A stretch of 64,000 nt of DNA from NCBI RefSeq assembly GCF_010093595.1, contig NW_022985448.1, forward strand, positions 1,144,445-1,208,444, in the 5' to 3' direction. Position 1 is the first letter of the stretch; every line of letters begins with the position of its first letter. Shown piece after piece: positions 12,961-26,489 of this stretch. Under the pieces are notes generated by a model. It saw only the letters and a program-made list of their open reading frames with translations. It was not told where the DNA came from and ran no database searches. The translations under genes were made by a program, and so were the position numbers. The stretch is from Mytilinidion resinicola (lineage: Eukaryota; Ascomycota; Dothideomycetes; Mytilinidiales; Mytilinidiaceae).

Positions 12961-13559
12961 TAGCCTGTGTAGTTTAGCGTCTTATTAAATAGTGTTATAA
13001 TAAGCTTATTAGCTATTAGTAAATAATAATAAATTTTTTAACCGTTTTTAACCTCTATTAGTGAAATAAATAAGTGCTATTACTTTATGCGTAGAGAAAA
13101 AGGAGCGACCTGGACTAATTAAATTGGATATAGAATAGTTAGGCTGGAATATTATATATATATCGGTTGCAGATATATAAAAGTACTAAAAAAACGTAAA
13201 GCTGGATATAATCCGGCCTTAGACGGTCCTAAACTTTTTATTTAAAATCTGTTCCTATCCTATTTCTATTTTAATATTTCTATTTTAGTAACTATTGCTA
13301 TATATATAAAATACCTGTAGTATTTAGGGCGATATAAAGCTAAGCCTCTGTAATAATTTAAACCTTAATCTTAATATCCCGGACTATATCTAAAAGTACC
13401 CTATATATTGGAATTATACTCCTCGCTAAGTTATTTTTAGGCTTACTTAAATACTAATACTGTATTCTTTAGTTGCTCTATATAATAATTAATATTATGC
13501 TTAAAAGTAGTGCCGGCCCCTGTTAGTTATATATAATAATTGCGTTTTTGCTTAAGTTG

Positions 13560-16098
13560 CGCGTTTTTTCTTTAGAGGAACTAGATCTTCTAGTTAATTA
13601 GAACGCAGGATTCGGCTGGTTTAGATGGCTTTAAAGGCGCAGGCATCGCAGATACCTAACTGGTTTTGCTTATAGTGCTAAGTACCGGTGTTGATTTTAT
13701 ATGCCCTGGCGCTCTTAGGCTTGCCCTATAAAACGCCTTAGATATACTACTAATATAAGGTGTAGTTCGGCTATTATTTATAGGGTTATTACTAGCAGGC
13801 GATATTATAATCTTATTCGTAAATATAGGAAAAAGTATTATAGGTAGCAGGGTATACTCTACTATATAAAGTCTAGTGTTTATAATAACTCTATATTATA
13901 TTTTAGCACTTTTTACTGCCTATATAGGCTTATTCCCAAGACCGGACGGAACCGCTTTCTACGTCCGCAAATAATATTATAATATAAAAGCCCACCGCAT
14001 CGCGCTTCTATTTTTTAAATATAGCAATACCTTCCTAATATATAAATAAAACAATATATCTAACCGTATATAATTCCTATCGCTTTATCTCCTTAAATTC
14101 TATACCTAGCAAATCTAGGAATAAGCTAAAAGACAATAATAAAGAATAGGTTGCTTACTACTTAGAATTCGGACTAGTGCTGGTCCGGTAGTCTAATAAT
14201 ATTATTCCTTACCTATCTCTTCTTTTCCTTAGACTTAGCCCGCTATTAGCGTATTTTACCCTATAAAGATATATAAAGCTACAGTGCTTTAATTTTCAGG
14301 TTTAAAGTTAGATATTAATAGGCCGCTTAGTTTTTTATAGTAAAAGGTGGGTTCTAATCTAAGTAGTATTTAAATACTTTAGATTTCGCTCGATTATAGC
14401 ACCTTAGACTCTAGGCCGCAAGTACTTTTCCTTTAAGCGATAGCTTCTATAACTTAGAGGTATATTCTTAGTTATTTCCAAACGTGCATAGTAAATATAG
14501 CACAGCGGATCACGGATGCCGGTCGGATAATAGAGTATTTTGCGGACAGGTCCGCTAGCAGAAGTTATATCCGTAGCGCTTATAGCTAGGAATATACGCT
14601 AGGGCTATATATAGCGGCTGGAGCGGGATGCTAATTATAAACTAATTATATTCTATATCTAGGAAGTATTAGCGATAGTAATTAACGTCTGTAAGCAGCT
14701 TACCCGTATTACTTAAAGATTATATAATTACGGCGGGAGAAGCCGGCGACAGTTTGCGGCATAATAAGAATATTTAAACTAAAAGTTGTAAACCTTCCTA
14801 AGGTTAGTTCTAACTTGTTACTAGCCTTAACTATTTTTAACAGGGACCGAAGCAAGTTCCCTATAATTGGCGTAGGTATTAGGTATTGCCGCCTTACTTC
14901 CGTAATTAGTTTAACCGCCGCAATATATAAGCTAAGAACCCGCGCGGCACAGTATTAGCCTAAACCAACTATAACCCTAGTTGCTACTACTTATTATATA
15001 GCAGAGGCGATTACAGTATATTTTCCAACGGAAACTGTAATATAATTATTCTGTTTAGAATAACGGCTATATAGCATGCGCTGTAGTAGAGTTAGCGCAG
15101 ATAAATAGGGTCTCTATACCTGGGTTTCTCCGTGGCTATTTCTAATAGGGACCGAAACATGCTTTTACTAGAATTACACTCGTCTAAGTAGTATCTTTGC
15201 CGCCGGACCCTAGTTATAGGCTCGACCAGCAAGGCATAGACCTCCGCGTTACGTAGAGCCGAAACTAACTACAACGCTTACGTTAACAGTGCCGCCCTTT
15301 CTAACTAGTATAAGAATATGCTTCTCTGCTGTCCTATTATATTTATACTATAGGGTAATTACAGCGCTTATAAAATTCTATAATTTAGATATTTATTAGT
15401 TAGATAAGATATTGTTTTTAGTAAATAATAACCCGGCTATTATCTCTCTCTTCTAAGCTCTGGACGATTTCGAAAGAAGAAAATGCGCAAAGGATATTAA
15501 GCGGGAAAATAAAGCTAAACGCAAGCTTAAACGGGAGAAAAAACTTTTAGAGAGGAAACTTAAAAAGGAAAATAGAGATTTAAAGCGCAAGATTAAGTAC
15601 TTTAGAAAACTTTAGTATACTAAAATTACTTTACTAGGTATTAGGCTTAACACCGTTCTTATAATATAAAGGGCGCAGGATAAGTTTAGCGAAAATAAAA
15701 GGCTTGCGGGCAAGGGCTGGCTGGAGTACTAGGGGATTTCCGCTAAGCCTCCGCAAGATATTAAGTACCAGCTTATAAAATAGGTATAGATTAATAGTAA
15801 TATAAGATTTATTAATTATTGCACTACCTTTCTAATAAAGTTATAGCTTTTTCTATTAATTATTAGGCTATACAGACTCCAGCAGCCTGTTTATACTATT
15901 GCTAATACTTTTCTTAAAATCCAACGCCCAGTTCCTTTAATTTGTAATATAGTTATTAACGTTAGAGAGTTGCCTGTAATTTTATTAGATAGTCTTGTAC
16001 ACGCTCTGCTAATACTGTACCTAATGTTATTATAAGTGCTACAGGCTATAGTAAGCGTTGGACGCAACTGTAGTTTAGATAAACTTACTTCCTTTTAA
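13560..16098 (+). pseudogene. Membrane protein relic with C-terminal coiled coil
   Basis: A single plus-strand frame can be followed codon by codon from about 13,560 to a TAA at 16,096-16,098 with no frameshift. The only damage is RIP-type stops and missense changes. The N-terminal part has at least two hydrophobic spans (VVRLLFIGLLLAGDIIILF near 13,757 and SLVFIITLYYILALFTAYI near 13,872). The middle is soluble. Residues coded at 15,457-15,615 are strongly charged and heptad-like (KAKRKLKREKKLLERKL), giving a coiled coil. The hydrophobic N-terminus and the long basic coil fit a membrane-anchored protein of about 840 residues, but the family is unknown to me. Confidence 0.55.
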
Positions 16099-16109
16099 TA
16101 GTAGCAACG

Positions 16110-16980
16110 TTCTCTTTTAGAGTATTAATATTCTCCTGCAGAGTATTAAGCTTTCCTTGCTAAGTTTTAAGTTTTTACTATTAAATATTAAGCTTCTCCC
16201 GAGTTTTACTAACTGCCCTTTTAATTTCTTAAAGTATTATTATAATAGCTAAGTCCACTAAGATAGCTTTACTATCCGGCTTAGAAATTAGTATTATATC
16301 TAGAAGCTGCTTAGATAATAGTGTAATATCTAGAAGCTGAAATTTAAATATAGAGTTGCTAAACTAGTCTGCTATAATACCGGGCTTATTTGTTTAAGCT
16401 AACTCTAGAAAGAAATTAAAGTTAGAAAATTAGTTAGGACTATAACTTAGGTATATTATCTCTGCGGGGTATAAATTAATTCTTAGAAGTTTATAAACTG
16501 GCTCTTTTTAGAGTAAATAACTTTTAAATATTGCGTTTAGAAGATAGAAATTTCTAAATAAAAGGCCTATAATATTAGAAGGCGCTATAAAGCGCTTCTA
16601 GTGGCACAGCTAGCGTGTATATACTAATTAAAGCTATAAGTTAGAAGCTTATAAACTGGTAGCTAAATCTGCATATATGCGGCGAGGCTTACTTAGCGAG
16701 CGCTAATCTAGGGATTAACACTAATCTAACAGCACCTCTAGTTGCTTAGATAACTGCATATAACTGTATTTCTAATTAGAAACTAGCCACTCTAATTAGC
16801 GTTAGTATTACCGCACTATAATATATTCCCTGTTTTTAATATATTTTATTAGATTTCTTATAAGCTATATTATATATTCCTTTTAAGGCCGGAACTATTT
16901 AAATAAACAGCGCTTTCTTTTATATTACTCCGGCATAAATAAATCCCTTTTAAATAAACTCCCTTTAAAGTACTACTTAA
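16110..16980. other. No recognisable gene
   Basis: RIP-eroded spacer between two coding relics on the plus strand. I see no motif, tandem repeat or paired inverted ends. Confidence 0.5.
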
Positions 16981-16989
16981 GTATATAAC

Positions 16990-17730
16990 TAGTTTCTATT
17001 AAACGCTCCTTCTAGTATAAACTGTTATAGACCTATTCTTTTAGCTACTCTAGTAAGTACGGCTCTAATATATTTAATCTATTTCGCTAACTCTATATAG
17101 AACACCTATCTATAGCAAGATATTAAATAAGTAAATAAATACATCGGCGCCTTTTTATAAGCATCCTTTAATATTATATAAATAGCTAAATCTCTTAAAT
17201 ATAGTTTTCCGAAAGCCTTTAATAACTTTGCCGCCTATTTTTCTAGTATAAGCGTACGACTTTATAAGGCCTAGAGAGTACTTGCTAGAAAGACTACTAA
17301 GTATGCCAACACGCGACAACTTCTTTCTAACACACGCGACGTCCTTAAGAAGACAAAACAAGCCCTTAATTAGGAGAAATAATCCCGATAAGATATATTA
17401 GAGGAAGCGGAGTTTATAAAAAAGCAACTAGAATAATAGTAGGCTTCGTATTTCAACTTATTTTAATAATAAGTATAATATTTAAATAAGAGAATCCAAC
17501 TTTTAAAAAAAGAAAAGCAAGACTTAGGGAAAGAAAATTAAAATTTAAGGGCTATAGCCCAGGAAGCTAATATAAATAGTTTAGATAATTGGAAAGTATT
17601 AAAGAATATACTAGTTAAGAATTTAACAAGAGTTATAGAGCTTAAAGAAGGGGAAGATATAAATATTAAGACTAGTAATATTGGACAGCGAAATGTGTTA
17701 TATAGTAATGGAAAAAGAAGGAGAAAATAA
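16990..17730 (+). pseudogene. Coiled-coil protein relic
   Basis: The plus-strand frame ending at a TAA (17,728-17,730) gives AAYFSSISVRLYKA near 17,230 and then a long Gln/Glu/Lys-rich stretch (LEEAEFIKKQLE, KRIQLLKKEKQDLGKEN) and a basic end NGKRRRK. This pattern is a coiled coil with a basic tail, as in many fungal gag-like or nuclear scaffold proteins. No known domain was recognised. The open minus-strand reading at 17,155-17,361 is its shadow. Confidence 0.5.
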
Positions 17731-17929
17731 TAGGCCCCTATCTGCGTGTTAATGCTTGCTAATATATTTTACTTATTTTTTTACTGCGTTGCTTTATTTT
17801 TCTTTTGCCTTATTATTATATATCTTTATATGCGATCTATATATAACTTTTCTTAAATAAAACTACTAAACCTAATAAATTTCTTATACAACTTATTAAA
17901 AAGTAAGTCGAGTTTCTTAATAAAGGTAA

Positions 17930-18849
17930 AAGGGGGTATTAGAAGCTAAACGTTGTATTAGAATACCCCTGCTAGTTCTATTACGGTCTAGTTTAGTCCG
18001 CTATTATATAGACCTAGCTTTTATAGAAAAACTTCGGTGCTCTACTTTTTTAGGTGGACCTAATTCGGTTTTATAGATATATTATAATTAGGAGTATATA
18101 GGCTTCCTATTACTATAACTTAGCTTTATAGACCTAAAAAGCGACGCTCCTTACTATAGCTATTTATATAAACTCCTTTACTACTTATAATACTAAGTTT
18201 CGGACCTAATCTATTAGCTATATATTTCGCCTAGCTTTTTCTTTCCGCTTTAACAGGTTTTACAGTTACTGTTGAACCTACCTTTTTACTTAGGATTAAA
18301 GGGAATTAACTAAAAGTTGCTAACACGCTAGTTGTAAGTATACAGAACATCCGCTATTAAACTATAACTAATACTTTTAGACTTATTTATATAACGGAAA
18401 CAATTAGATATAGTATAATAATACGGTCTCGAGCTTAACAGGTTGCACTAAACTAAATAATATAGATAGGTTAATTATTAGAGATTTATTGTTCTAATTA
18501 ATATCTAACTATTTAATAGTATTAATTCTATTGCTATAGATTTAGGCTTATATTGCCGCTTCTTTATATAAGTCGCTACTTATAAGTTTTAACCTCTTAA
18601 CTAATTTAATTATTAAGCAATAATAAGTGCAGCGTTGCTGGCAATTCTATTGAACTTTTAAGCGAGATCTAGTACCCTGGCTTTGGAAATCTTAAAAGTA
18701 TTGCCAATTTTAAGGCCGTAGTTGGCAGCTACCTATGCCTAGAGAGCACTTTTAATTGCCCACTAGCTGCGGCCTCCACCGTTTCGCCCAGCTTATCTCC
18801 TACCTTAACCTTGGGCGCACTGTTAAGCACAACTTATATAACTGCGTAA
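17930..18849 (+). pseudogene. Unassigned relic with a hydrophobic segment
   Basis: The plus-strand frame ends at a TAA at 18,847-18,849. It contains a hydrophobic stretch near 18,170-18,260 and a less damaged GC-richer end (18,660-18,849) that reads YPGFGNLKSIANFKAVVG and then a Ser/Thr/Pro-rich tail. This end keeps many CpA and TpG sites, so it escaped RIP compared with the first part. The family was not recognised. Confidence 0.45.
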
Positions 18850-18859
18850 TTTATAAGAC

Positions 18860-19990
18860 TAAAGTGTAGGCAGCAGTTAAAATTACTAGCTATCTGAAAA
18901 ATTGGAAATATTATATAGAAATTTATTTATTTTAGTTCTATAAGAAGTACTTTTCTTAAAAATATAGTAATTACGTATAGTATATTATCTTATTAACTTC
19001 TAAAGACTTTTTCTTACTAGACTATATAATAATATAATCCCGAGTTTTAACCTGTAAATACAGGATTCTATATTTAGGTTATATACTAACAAATATTAAT
19101 ATAAAAAGCACGTAGGTTAACCTTACTTAATTAACTTAACTTAAATAATAAACCGGTGAAATCTCTTTAATACACGCTATAGTAACTAACTTAATTAATT
19201 AATTAATTAGATGGTTATGCAGTGCATAAAAGACTATAGGAAACTCGTTATCTTTAAGTTTCTATCTAATTCTATTTTAGACTTTATTAAATATTAAGCC
19301 TTATATAATTAGGTTATAAGCAATTCCTTAACGTAAATTATAAAATAGTAGGCGCATGTATTGCTTTTAAGATCCTGTTTCTAGCTTCTATAGTTCTAGA
19401 CCCTAGCTTACTAAACAGTGCTTCTAGAATCGGCTATTAGGCTAGAAAGAGGTGCCTATAATGGAATTTACCAGGCGCGAATTGCCTCTAAAACGTGAGT
19501 ACTAACAGACGCCTGCGGTTATAAAACCTTGTTACTAACGTCGAATAATATACCTTACTTATTTATCCCTTTCTACTTAGATATATACTCTTCTAATTAA
19601 GAGACTATAATAATAGACAGTAATCCTATATTTCCCTATCTATTACTTTCGTTAGAACCTTTTATTTAAAAATGCCGGCCCTTTAATCCTTGTTTATATA
19701 GGTCCTCTATTATAGATTTATTTACTTTTCTTTAGGCTCGAGATAACCACGTTTATAAGCACCCTTAATTCCGGCTCTAAATAGTATTCGCGATAATTTT
19801 GTATATATAACTCGCTCTGCTAATAAGTGCTTTTAGTAAGGGACTGTATTATCGGGATATTACCTTAATACGGACTCGGGATAACTATAGCTATTGCTTC
19901 TTTTTACTATTATATATAACTCGTTGAAATACTTAGCACCCCGGCTCGAAATAGTGGAAAGAGTGAGCGAGAACACCTTCTTAAAGACAA
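18860..19990. other. AT-rich spacer with TTAATTAA runs
   Basis: No gene is recognised. Runs of AACTTAATTAATTAATTAATTAG lie near 19,190-19,212, and similar AATTAACTTAATTAA runs near 19,125 also recur at 3,590-3,620, 4,190-4,235, 22,820-22,850 and 23,790-23,810. They may be RIP products of one ancestral repeat or simple low-complexity sequence. Confidence 0.45.
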
Positions 19991-19999
19991 AGTTAAACT

Positions 20000-21790
20000 T
20001 AATTAAATTAGATTTCTAATACTACTTCTAGATAACCCGGCCGAGCGTTATATTTGTCCAGTTACGCTTTTCTTAGCATATACTATTGCTGATAGTGTCC
20101 TTAATAGCATAACCGAACCTCTGGATTTAGTCTAAATTTAAGAATAGGCATCTGGAAGACTTACTATATTTTAGTATAAACAGGAAATAGGCGAAATTCC
20201 TATATTTTAAAAGGCTTGCCCTACCGGAAATCTCTTAACTAGAGTATTTATAAGAGCAGGCGCGCTAGAAAATATAATTATAAGTCTTATACAACGCGGT
20301 TAATATAAGCACACTATAATTAATTAGGTTTATAATAATAATAGAACTTATAAAAGGGTTATAAGAGAATATAAATATAAGTGCTCTAGCAGGTTATATA
20401 CTTATACTTTAATTAATCTTCCTTATAGGAAGCTAAAATAATAACGGATCTAATACTATCCTTCTAGGAAGAGAATATAGCGCTTAAATCTTAAATATCC
20501 TTATATTAAAGCAGATTAGAATAAGGACTTTTATACTACCGAAGAATTAGACCGAATTCCGGCGCCCGGCAGTAATATTAAACTGCAATTTCATTATATC
20601 CGAAGCAGTTCGCAGTTAACTTATATATAACCCTATTCGGCGATAAGCTATTGCTATTTTTAGTATAAGGAGTAGCGGTTCCATCTATAAGGCACTTTAG
20701 CCTCTTATAGAATTAGTATAAACAGTACCTTATAAGCTATTCTACCCGGATGCGAAACCTAATATTAAGGGCCGCTGTTCTTAGTATAGAAAGCAGCTAT
20801 TTAAGTAAGATAACTTAGTTCTTAGTAGACATATTAAGCTAAAGAATTATAATAGAACTGCTCTAAAATCCCACCTTTTTAAATACTGCCAGCAGAATAA
20901 AATAGCTATAACTATAGCTTAGTATCCAATTATAACTTAATTAGATATACCGTAATGCCTCTAGGCAGGTTGCGCAGTGCCTTTTATTCGCAAAAAGCTA
21001 GAGAATATAGCTGCTTATATAAAGGTTTACCTTTTTCTACTATTACAGTGCCTATAGGGAAACTGTTCTGCAGGAGTTTAAAATAGGGTCGAGCTTAGCT
21101 TATATCTCCTGGAATATTACAGGGTGCCTTCTGCACTTACCTTAGTAAAGGCTTACTTCTGCTTTAAATATTCTCTATAGATTATATCTAGCTTAGGTTA
21201 GTATTACTACAGCTTATAACACCTAGAAGCACTACTAAATTACTGTAGACTTACGTTAATTCGCGGGATTATTATATCGGCCGGTTAATATCCGTTCTGC
21301 TTAAAGCAAGGGGAATATTGCTAATTTATAGATCTAGTTAGTTTTAGTAATTATATTAGTAGTTATATAGCTACCTTTACCTACGGGCTATTTATATATC
21401 TATATCCCTTATACTAGATAAAAAAGTCTAAGCTTAAGCAGTTATAATTACATCTTTAGATTGGCTATAGTATATCTTTCTTAGTAGAAAGCTTAAAAAG
21501 GAAGAAAGCTACGTTAGATTAGATACAGTTATATATCTTTTACAACCTATATTTTCTTGCAGTATAGCGTAACTCTTATTTTCGATCTAGTTTTGTTATA
21601 TTTTAGTTGTTAATCGGACTATAGCTAGTTATATTTAAGTAAGCTTATAATTCTTTTCAACCTTTTTATATCTAATATAACGTGTATATCAGGCATACTA
21701 TAAATTCTACCTCGACTTTTTTGCCACTACTAAACTAGCTTTATATATTGTAATTAGCACTTTAATACTTCTTCTGGATTATTACCCGAT
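20000..21790 (+). pseudogene. Unassigned long coding relic
   Basis: The plus strand is protein-like across most of this block when stops are read through, for example PYKLFYPDAKPNIKGRCS near 20,730, NYNRTALKSHLFKYCQQ near 20,850, VPSALTLVKAYFCFKYSL near 21,127 and FSNYISSYIATFTYGLFIY near 21,340. Hydrophobic stretches hint at membrane segments in the second half. I cannot name a family. Frame continuity was judged by eye and may hide an intron. Confidence 0.4.
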
Positions 21791-21799
21791 AAGTGCCTC

Positions 21800-23090
21800 T
21801 TTTATTGCAATTTTTGCTAACACTAGCTCCTGTGTTATCTTTAAGCTTTAATATTATAATACTACTTCTACACCTGCTTTACAACGTCCGCTATTTACAG
21901 CTATATTTTTAGGTTGCTATATTTAGCACTCTAAACTAGTCTATACTTTTACGTAAATAGTGCTATAAGTATAAGTATTCCTAGTATAAACTCTAATAAA
22001 AACACGTTTTCTTCGTTTATAAGAGCATACTTATAAGGTATAAGTGCGCATACGGCGCGTTAGCTTAGCACCGTTAAGTTCCTCTTTTAGGTATACTTGC
22101 TAGCCTTATTGTCTATAAATAGCAGAACTAAGTAGGAGCTTGTATTTTATAGGCGTGTTAAGCAAATTATAAGTCTAGAAGGCTCTCGGTGTAACTTAGT
22201 AGGCTTCTAGCGCTAAACCCCTTCCTTTTAACGGCTTATTTCCTAGTAAAAGTCTATTTATACTTAATATTATCGGGGTTAATTTAAAGTTTATATAATT
22301 TAAGACGATAGAAAGATAAGAAATAAGAAATAGTAATATATTGGCTCCTTTAGTAGCTCTAGCTATAAGCAAGAGATTTTAGAAGATAGCAACTAACTTA
22401 GAACTTAGAAAGGCGTATAAGTATCGATTAATAGGCTTAGCGCTCTAGTTAATTACTAAGTTTAGATCTAAGTGCTAATACGTGGTAGTAAGCCTATTCC
22501 GAGGCTTTAACTACAATCTAATATTCTCTATAATAACAGGTAGATGCAGCGTTAGTAATTAGTAATTAGAACCTGTCTAATTGCTTATTCTACTTAGCTT
22601 TTACTCCCTGTAAACTGTTTAAAAAGCGCATAGTACATCGCTATAATAGCATACTTAGCCCGGGTATTAGCCTATAGTAAGATCGAGTTATATTCTAATT
22701 AGAAGTATTATTATCACGAACTTCCTTTATAGTTTAGCAAGATTATAAAGCATTATTATTAACGAGCTTCGGCGACATTTTTATTATCTTTAAATATCTT
22801 AATATTTAATATATCCTGTAATTAATTAACTAACTTAATTAATTATTTTATAAAAGTAATATTATAACCAACTTTGTATTTAGTCTCTTAATACTTACTG
22901 AGATTTAATTTAAAAACCTATTAATATGCTACGAGGCTCCAGTTTAGTATTACCAACCGTAGATATATTAAAACGGCTCCTAGACAGGGAGCCCCGCTTT
23001 TTACTTTCTTTTACCAACCTATTAGAAGTATATATAAATAATTAGATTAAGTAACTTACTTCTTACGCTATAGCTGTTTCTCTTATAATC
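21800..23090. other. RIP-eroded DNA, no defined gene
   Basis: The minus strand at 21,660-22,260 is weakly protein-like (basic, KYKLLLSSAIYRQ), but no domain can be named. The remainder has no feature I can support. Confidence 0.4.
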
Positions 23091-23099
23091 TGAAATTAT

Positions 23100-25139
23100 A
23101 GATACTTATACCCGAAACCTTGTTAAGAATTAGAATAGACCTACTTCTATAACTTAGGCAGACTATATCACGCGTTGTAGATGGAAACTAAAGTTGGAAA
23201 GCGTTGCAGAAAGTAAGTTAAGTACTAGAAGGCAAGTTAGCGGATTTAACGCCCTTCCCTAGACCTAGAGGCTATAATTCCTCTAAAGCAGTACTAATTA
23301 AAGGCGGAAATCCCTAAGAAGAATTAACTAAATACTGTATAATTAGTAGAAACGTTAAAATAATAGATGGAATACTTTTTATTTAAGCAATTAGGTGCTT
23401 TGCTATACTTCGGCGTTACTTGGATTAGTCTTAATAAAGTAAATAAGTTACTTCTTTACTAGTACACTATATTAAGCTCCTAAATAATCTTATATAGTTA
23501 TATAATTAGTAAAACCAGTAGCTTTGTTTATTATTATCTTAATATAGATACTAAACTATATTTAATATTTATGCTTATTAGTGTAATTTAACATGTAATT
23601 ATAAGCCGTGGTTATTAGTAGAGAAGAGATTTTCTAAGAATTTTAGTCCCCTAAATTTCAAATTGCGCTACTTCACGAAATAATAATCTTATTACAGCAG
23701 GCAACTTAGTACGTGGTTATTCGACGCTATTAGAGATACTGGAGGCTCCTAATATCGGTAAGTAGTTTATCTCGGAACTATAATAACTTAAATAATTAAT
23801 TAATTTAGATGAAAAAGCTAAGAAGAGTTAATTAAAGCGGGAGAGCTACTTTACTAAACAGAGTTATAATACTGCTAGAAGATAGCTAACTAAATTATAT
23901 ATAGAAGCGCCGCTTTTTTTCCCCTAGAACGCTTATATCTAGTGTCTATATAATTTAAGGCCGTCTAAGTACATTTTAGGGTACCTATAGCGTTTTAAAC
24001 CAGCCCGCTCTTTCTATAAAGTAAGTCCTGGACCTTAGCAAGTTATATACGGAAAAATAGCTTTAAGAAGCTTTTTATATTACTCTTTTACAATACTTAG
24101 GCGCCGTTTCTATAGCGAGCCAGGCAACACCCGGTATATAAATATGCTTTTACAGCTTAATAATATTCCTCGGATATATAATATTCTCGCCTTTATATCT
24201 ATATATATACTCCTGGCGGGGTATATAGTCTTTTCTAGTATATTTACTTTAATTAGTTATTCTAGTATAATAGAAGCAGCCGCGGGTAAAACCTATACTG
24301 GCCAGACAGTTTTAAGAGCTGTGTAAAATGTTTTCCTACTAGTAATAGGCGCCGTATATTATTTTCTAGGAGTGCTAGGAATTAGTCTACTCTAGTAGAC
24401 TTACTAAGATAATTTTATATAGCTAAGGCAGAAGCTCTTTATATTCGCGCATTTATTATACAACCTATGCGTAACTAAACTAACTTTTAATAGTGCGGCC
24501 CTAATAAACTCTGCTACTAGTCTCTTTATAATATTAGTTAATATTTATACTGCAAGAAGCGGATATTAGTCTATAACAGCTATAGTAATAATAACTATTA
24601 CTAGATTTTTTATAATTCTAAACCTAAGCCTTTTTATATACTATAGCTAGCTGCTCTAGAAAATATAAAAAGAGCATAAAAATACTAGGAGCAAGTCTAT
24701 AACAAAATAATTAGATTGCGAAGCTAGAGATATATACTGCTAGGGGTAGTAACTTCCTAACTAAGAAGAAGCTATATATATAGCTCTACAACCCCTTTTC
24801 TAGATATAGATTAGAGGATATAATTAAAGTTTTATATAAGCGCTAGTATAATAAATACGCAGAAGAGCGATTATAGCTATCCCCTAATAAATCGAGTTTC
24901 AACATCCTAATACATCCCTATCTGCTATAATATATTAACTTCTGCGCTATTTTATAATTAGAGCCTATTGGTTTATAAACTAGGGATATAACTTACTACT
25001 TAGGTGGCGGAGTCGATAGCTCTAGTTCCTTACCGGCGGGAACCTCTAGTATTTTATTATCTTCTCTTCTTATCTATTTTATAAATTTCTGTTAAATTCG
25101 AGTATTTGGAATATATATAATAATAATGCATATACTTAG
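23100..25139 (+). pseudogene. Multi-pass membrane protein relic (fungal, unknown function)
   Basis: The plus-strand frame is well supported from 23,880 to a TAG at about 25,139, with protein-like sequence reaching back to about 23,100. Four hydrophobic spans occur: IYNILAFISIYILLAGYIVF near 24,178, NVFLLVIGAVYYFLGVLGIS near 24,328, LINSATSLFIILVNIY near 24,508 and AIVIITITRFFIILNLSLFIY near 24,583. A soluble C-terminal part follows (RGYNxSFIxAL, LLRYFIIRAY). The part from 24,144 to 24,326 is free of stops. The layout resembles a family of uncharacterised fungal plasma-membrane-like proteins with a short N-terminal region and a cytosolic tail. The function is not known to me. Confidence 0.55.
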
Positions 25140-25289
25140 GTCTTATAGTATTAAAGAAAATAATTAGAAAGTAGCTTAATTTTTGCTAATATTTTCTTAA
25201 ACGTCGGCGCCTATAACTTTAATAAGCAACTCTTAGGGTTGTATACGGACAGAAACGGTTACTATACGGTGTAAGTAGGTAATATCCGT

Positions 25290-25410
25290 CCCTAAGTTAC
25301 GCAAAACCCACCGTGCCGCAAAATATAAGGGGTATATTAACTTTAAACAAATTAGAATCTGTGTATATATTAATATTTCCTATAATTATATATAAATCGT
25401 GTGAATTTAG
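25290..25410 (+). repeat. 120-bp dispersed repeat, copy 1
   Basis: A block containing CGCAAAACCCACCGTGCCG and then AAATATAAGGGGTATATTAAC matches 46,840-46,965 in the same orientation, after allowing for RIP changes. It precedes the inverted-end element at 25,431 and shares the CCC-x-x-GTGCCG core with that element's terminus, so it may be an older end of the same family. Confidence 0.6.
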
Positions 25411-25430
25411 CTTAAACTCTAGCTTTAACA

Positions 25431-26489
25431 TCCCCCCCTGCGTGGCGGAAAACCCCCTGTGCCGGAACAAATCTATTATTTAGGCATTCTAACTCTCTCC
25501 CCTTATACGCTTCCTTACTGCGAGCCTTAGATTTCTTTTTTATTGCCTAAATCTCCTCTTTATATATATATAGAACATAGTTATATTCCGGGATTAAAAA
25601 CTGCTTATAATATTAAGCCTTTTTAGCTAAGGTATTATACAACTTAATAGAGGCTGCTATTTTATTATAAAACCCTTATACGAGATAGGAGATTTTGTGT
25701 AGGTATCTCTAGACTATAATAAGAGCGTTCTCGGTGGTAGGTCTAGGGCCTTTATTATAAGGGATTTCTGTTACTAAAGCTGTATAGCTAACCTAGAGAA
25801 GTTAGGTGGAATCTATAGTTAATATACTTAGCTTTTACTTTAGCTATAGGTTCTCCTATACGCGGCACGTAATACTAGCTAGCTATATTAAAAAGGAAGT
25901 ATTGTTATTTAGAAAGCTTTAAAATTTCTGCCCGTTTCTAAATTAAAAGTATAATTTCTTTTGCGCGACTACCCAGGTATATATAAGTTTCCTAACTTAT
26001 AATTAAGGCCTATTCTAGTACGCCTTATAAGGTATAGAATTCTAATTATAACCCTTAGTTACTAGTATAAAAGTTCTAATTATAACCCTAAGTTACTAGT
26101 ATAAAACTGCTAATTATAATCTAATCTTTAGTTGCTAGTATAATACTAAACGTTCCTAGTAAAATATTAGATTGCCTTAAGCCTTTAAGGTATCTTCTCC
26201 TGTTATAGAGCTATTGTTTTAATACTCCGAAATATAAAATTTAGGAGATAGTTATAGTGCGGTAGAGGTGTAAAGCTAATACTAATCTAAATTCTCTAAA
26301 AGGAATAATCGATAGTATAATTAAAAAGGTTGTAATTTTTTAGCTGTATACTAGCTTTGCAGGGAGAAATATCTAAAGAATAATAATAGACTAATTACAA
26401 CTTAATTAAATCGCGAGGGAGAGAGCGAGATACCTAAAATATATTCTTCTTGCGGCACGGGGGGTCTTGCGCTATATAGGGTGGGACGT
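25431..26489. mobile_element. DNA transposon relic with ~40-bp inverted ends
   Basis: The left end (ACATCCCCCCCTGCGTGGCG, then AAAACCCCCTGTGCCG) and the reverse complement of the right end (ACGTCCCACCCTATATAGCG, then AAGACCCCCCGTGCCG) match in order and spacing, giving inverted ends of about 40 bp around a 1.06-kb core. The core has a minus-strand protein-like segment near 25,490-25,830 (for example RYLHKISYLV, TLAKKA) but no recognisable transposase, so it may be non-autonomous. The right 265 bp also occurs inverted at 55,505-55,783, which shows a dispersed family. Confidence 0.6.
26042..26150. repeat. ~34-bp tandem repeat, three copies
   Basis: The unit begins CTAATTATAACCCT and ends AGTTACTAGTATAAAA. 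It occurs three times in tandem, the last copy divergent. It lies inside the inverted-end element and may be a subterminal repeat. Confidence 0.65.

Noticed and set aside
17155..17361. 68-codon minus-strand frame
   Set aside because: Antisense to a coiled-coil relic with better coding character on the plus strand.
19120..23810. Transposon bounded by TTAATTAA-rich ends
   Set aside because: The runs are low-complexity and occur at several other places; no consistent inverted ends or target duplication could be paired.
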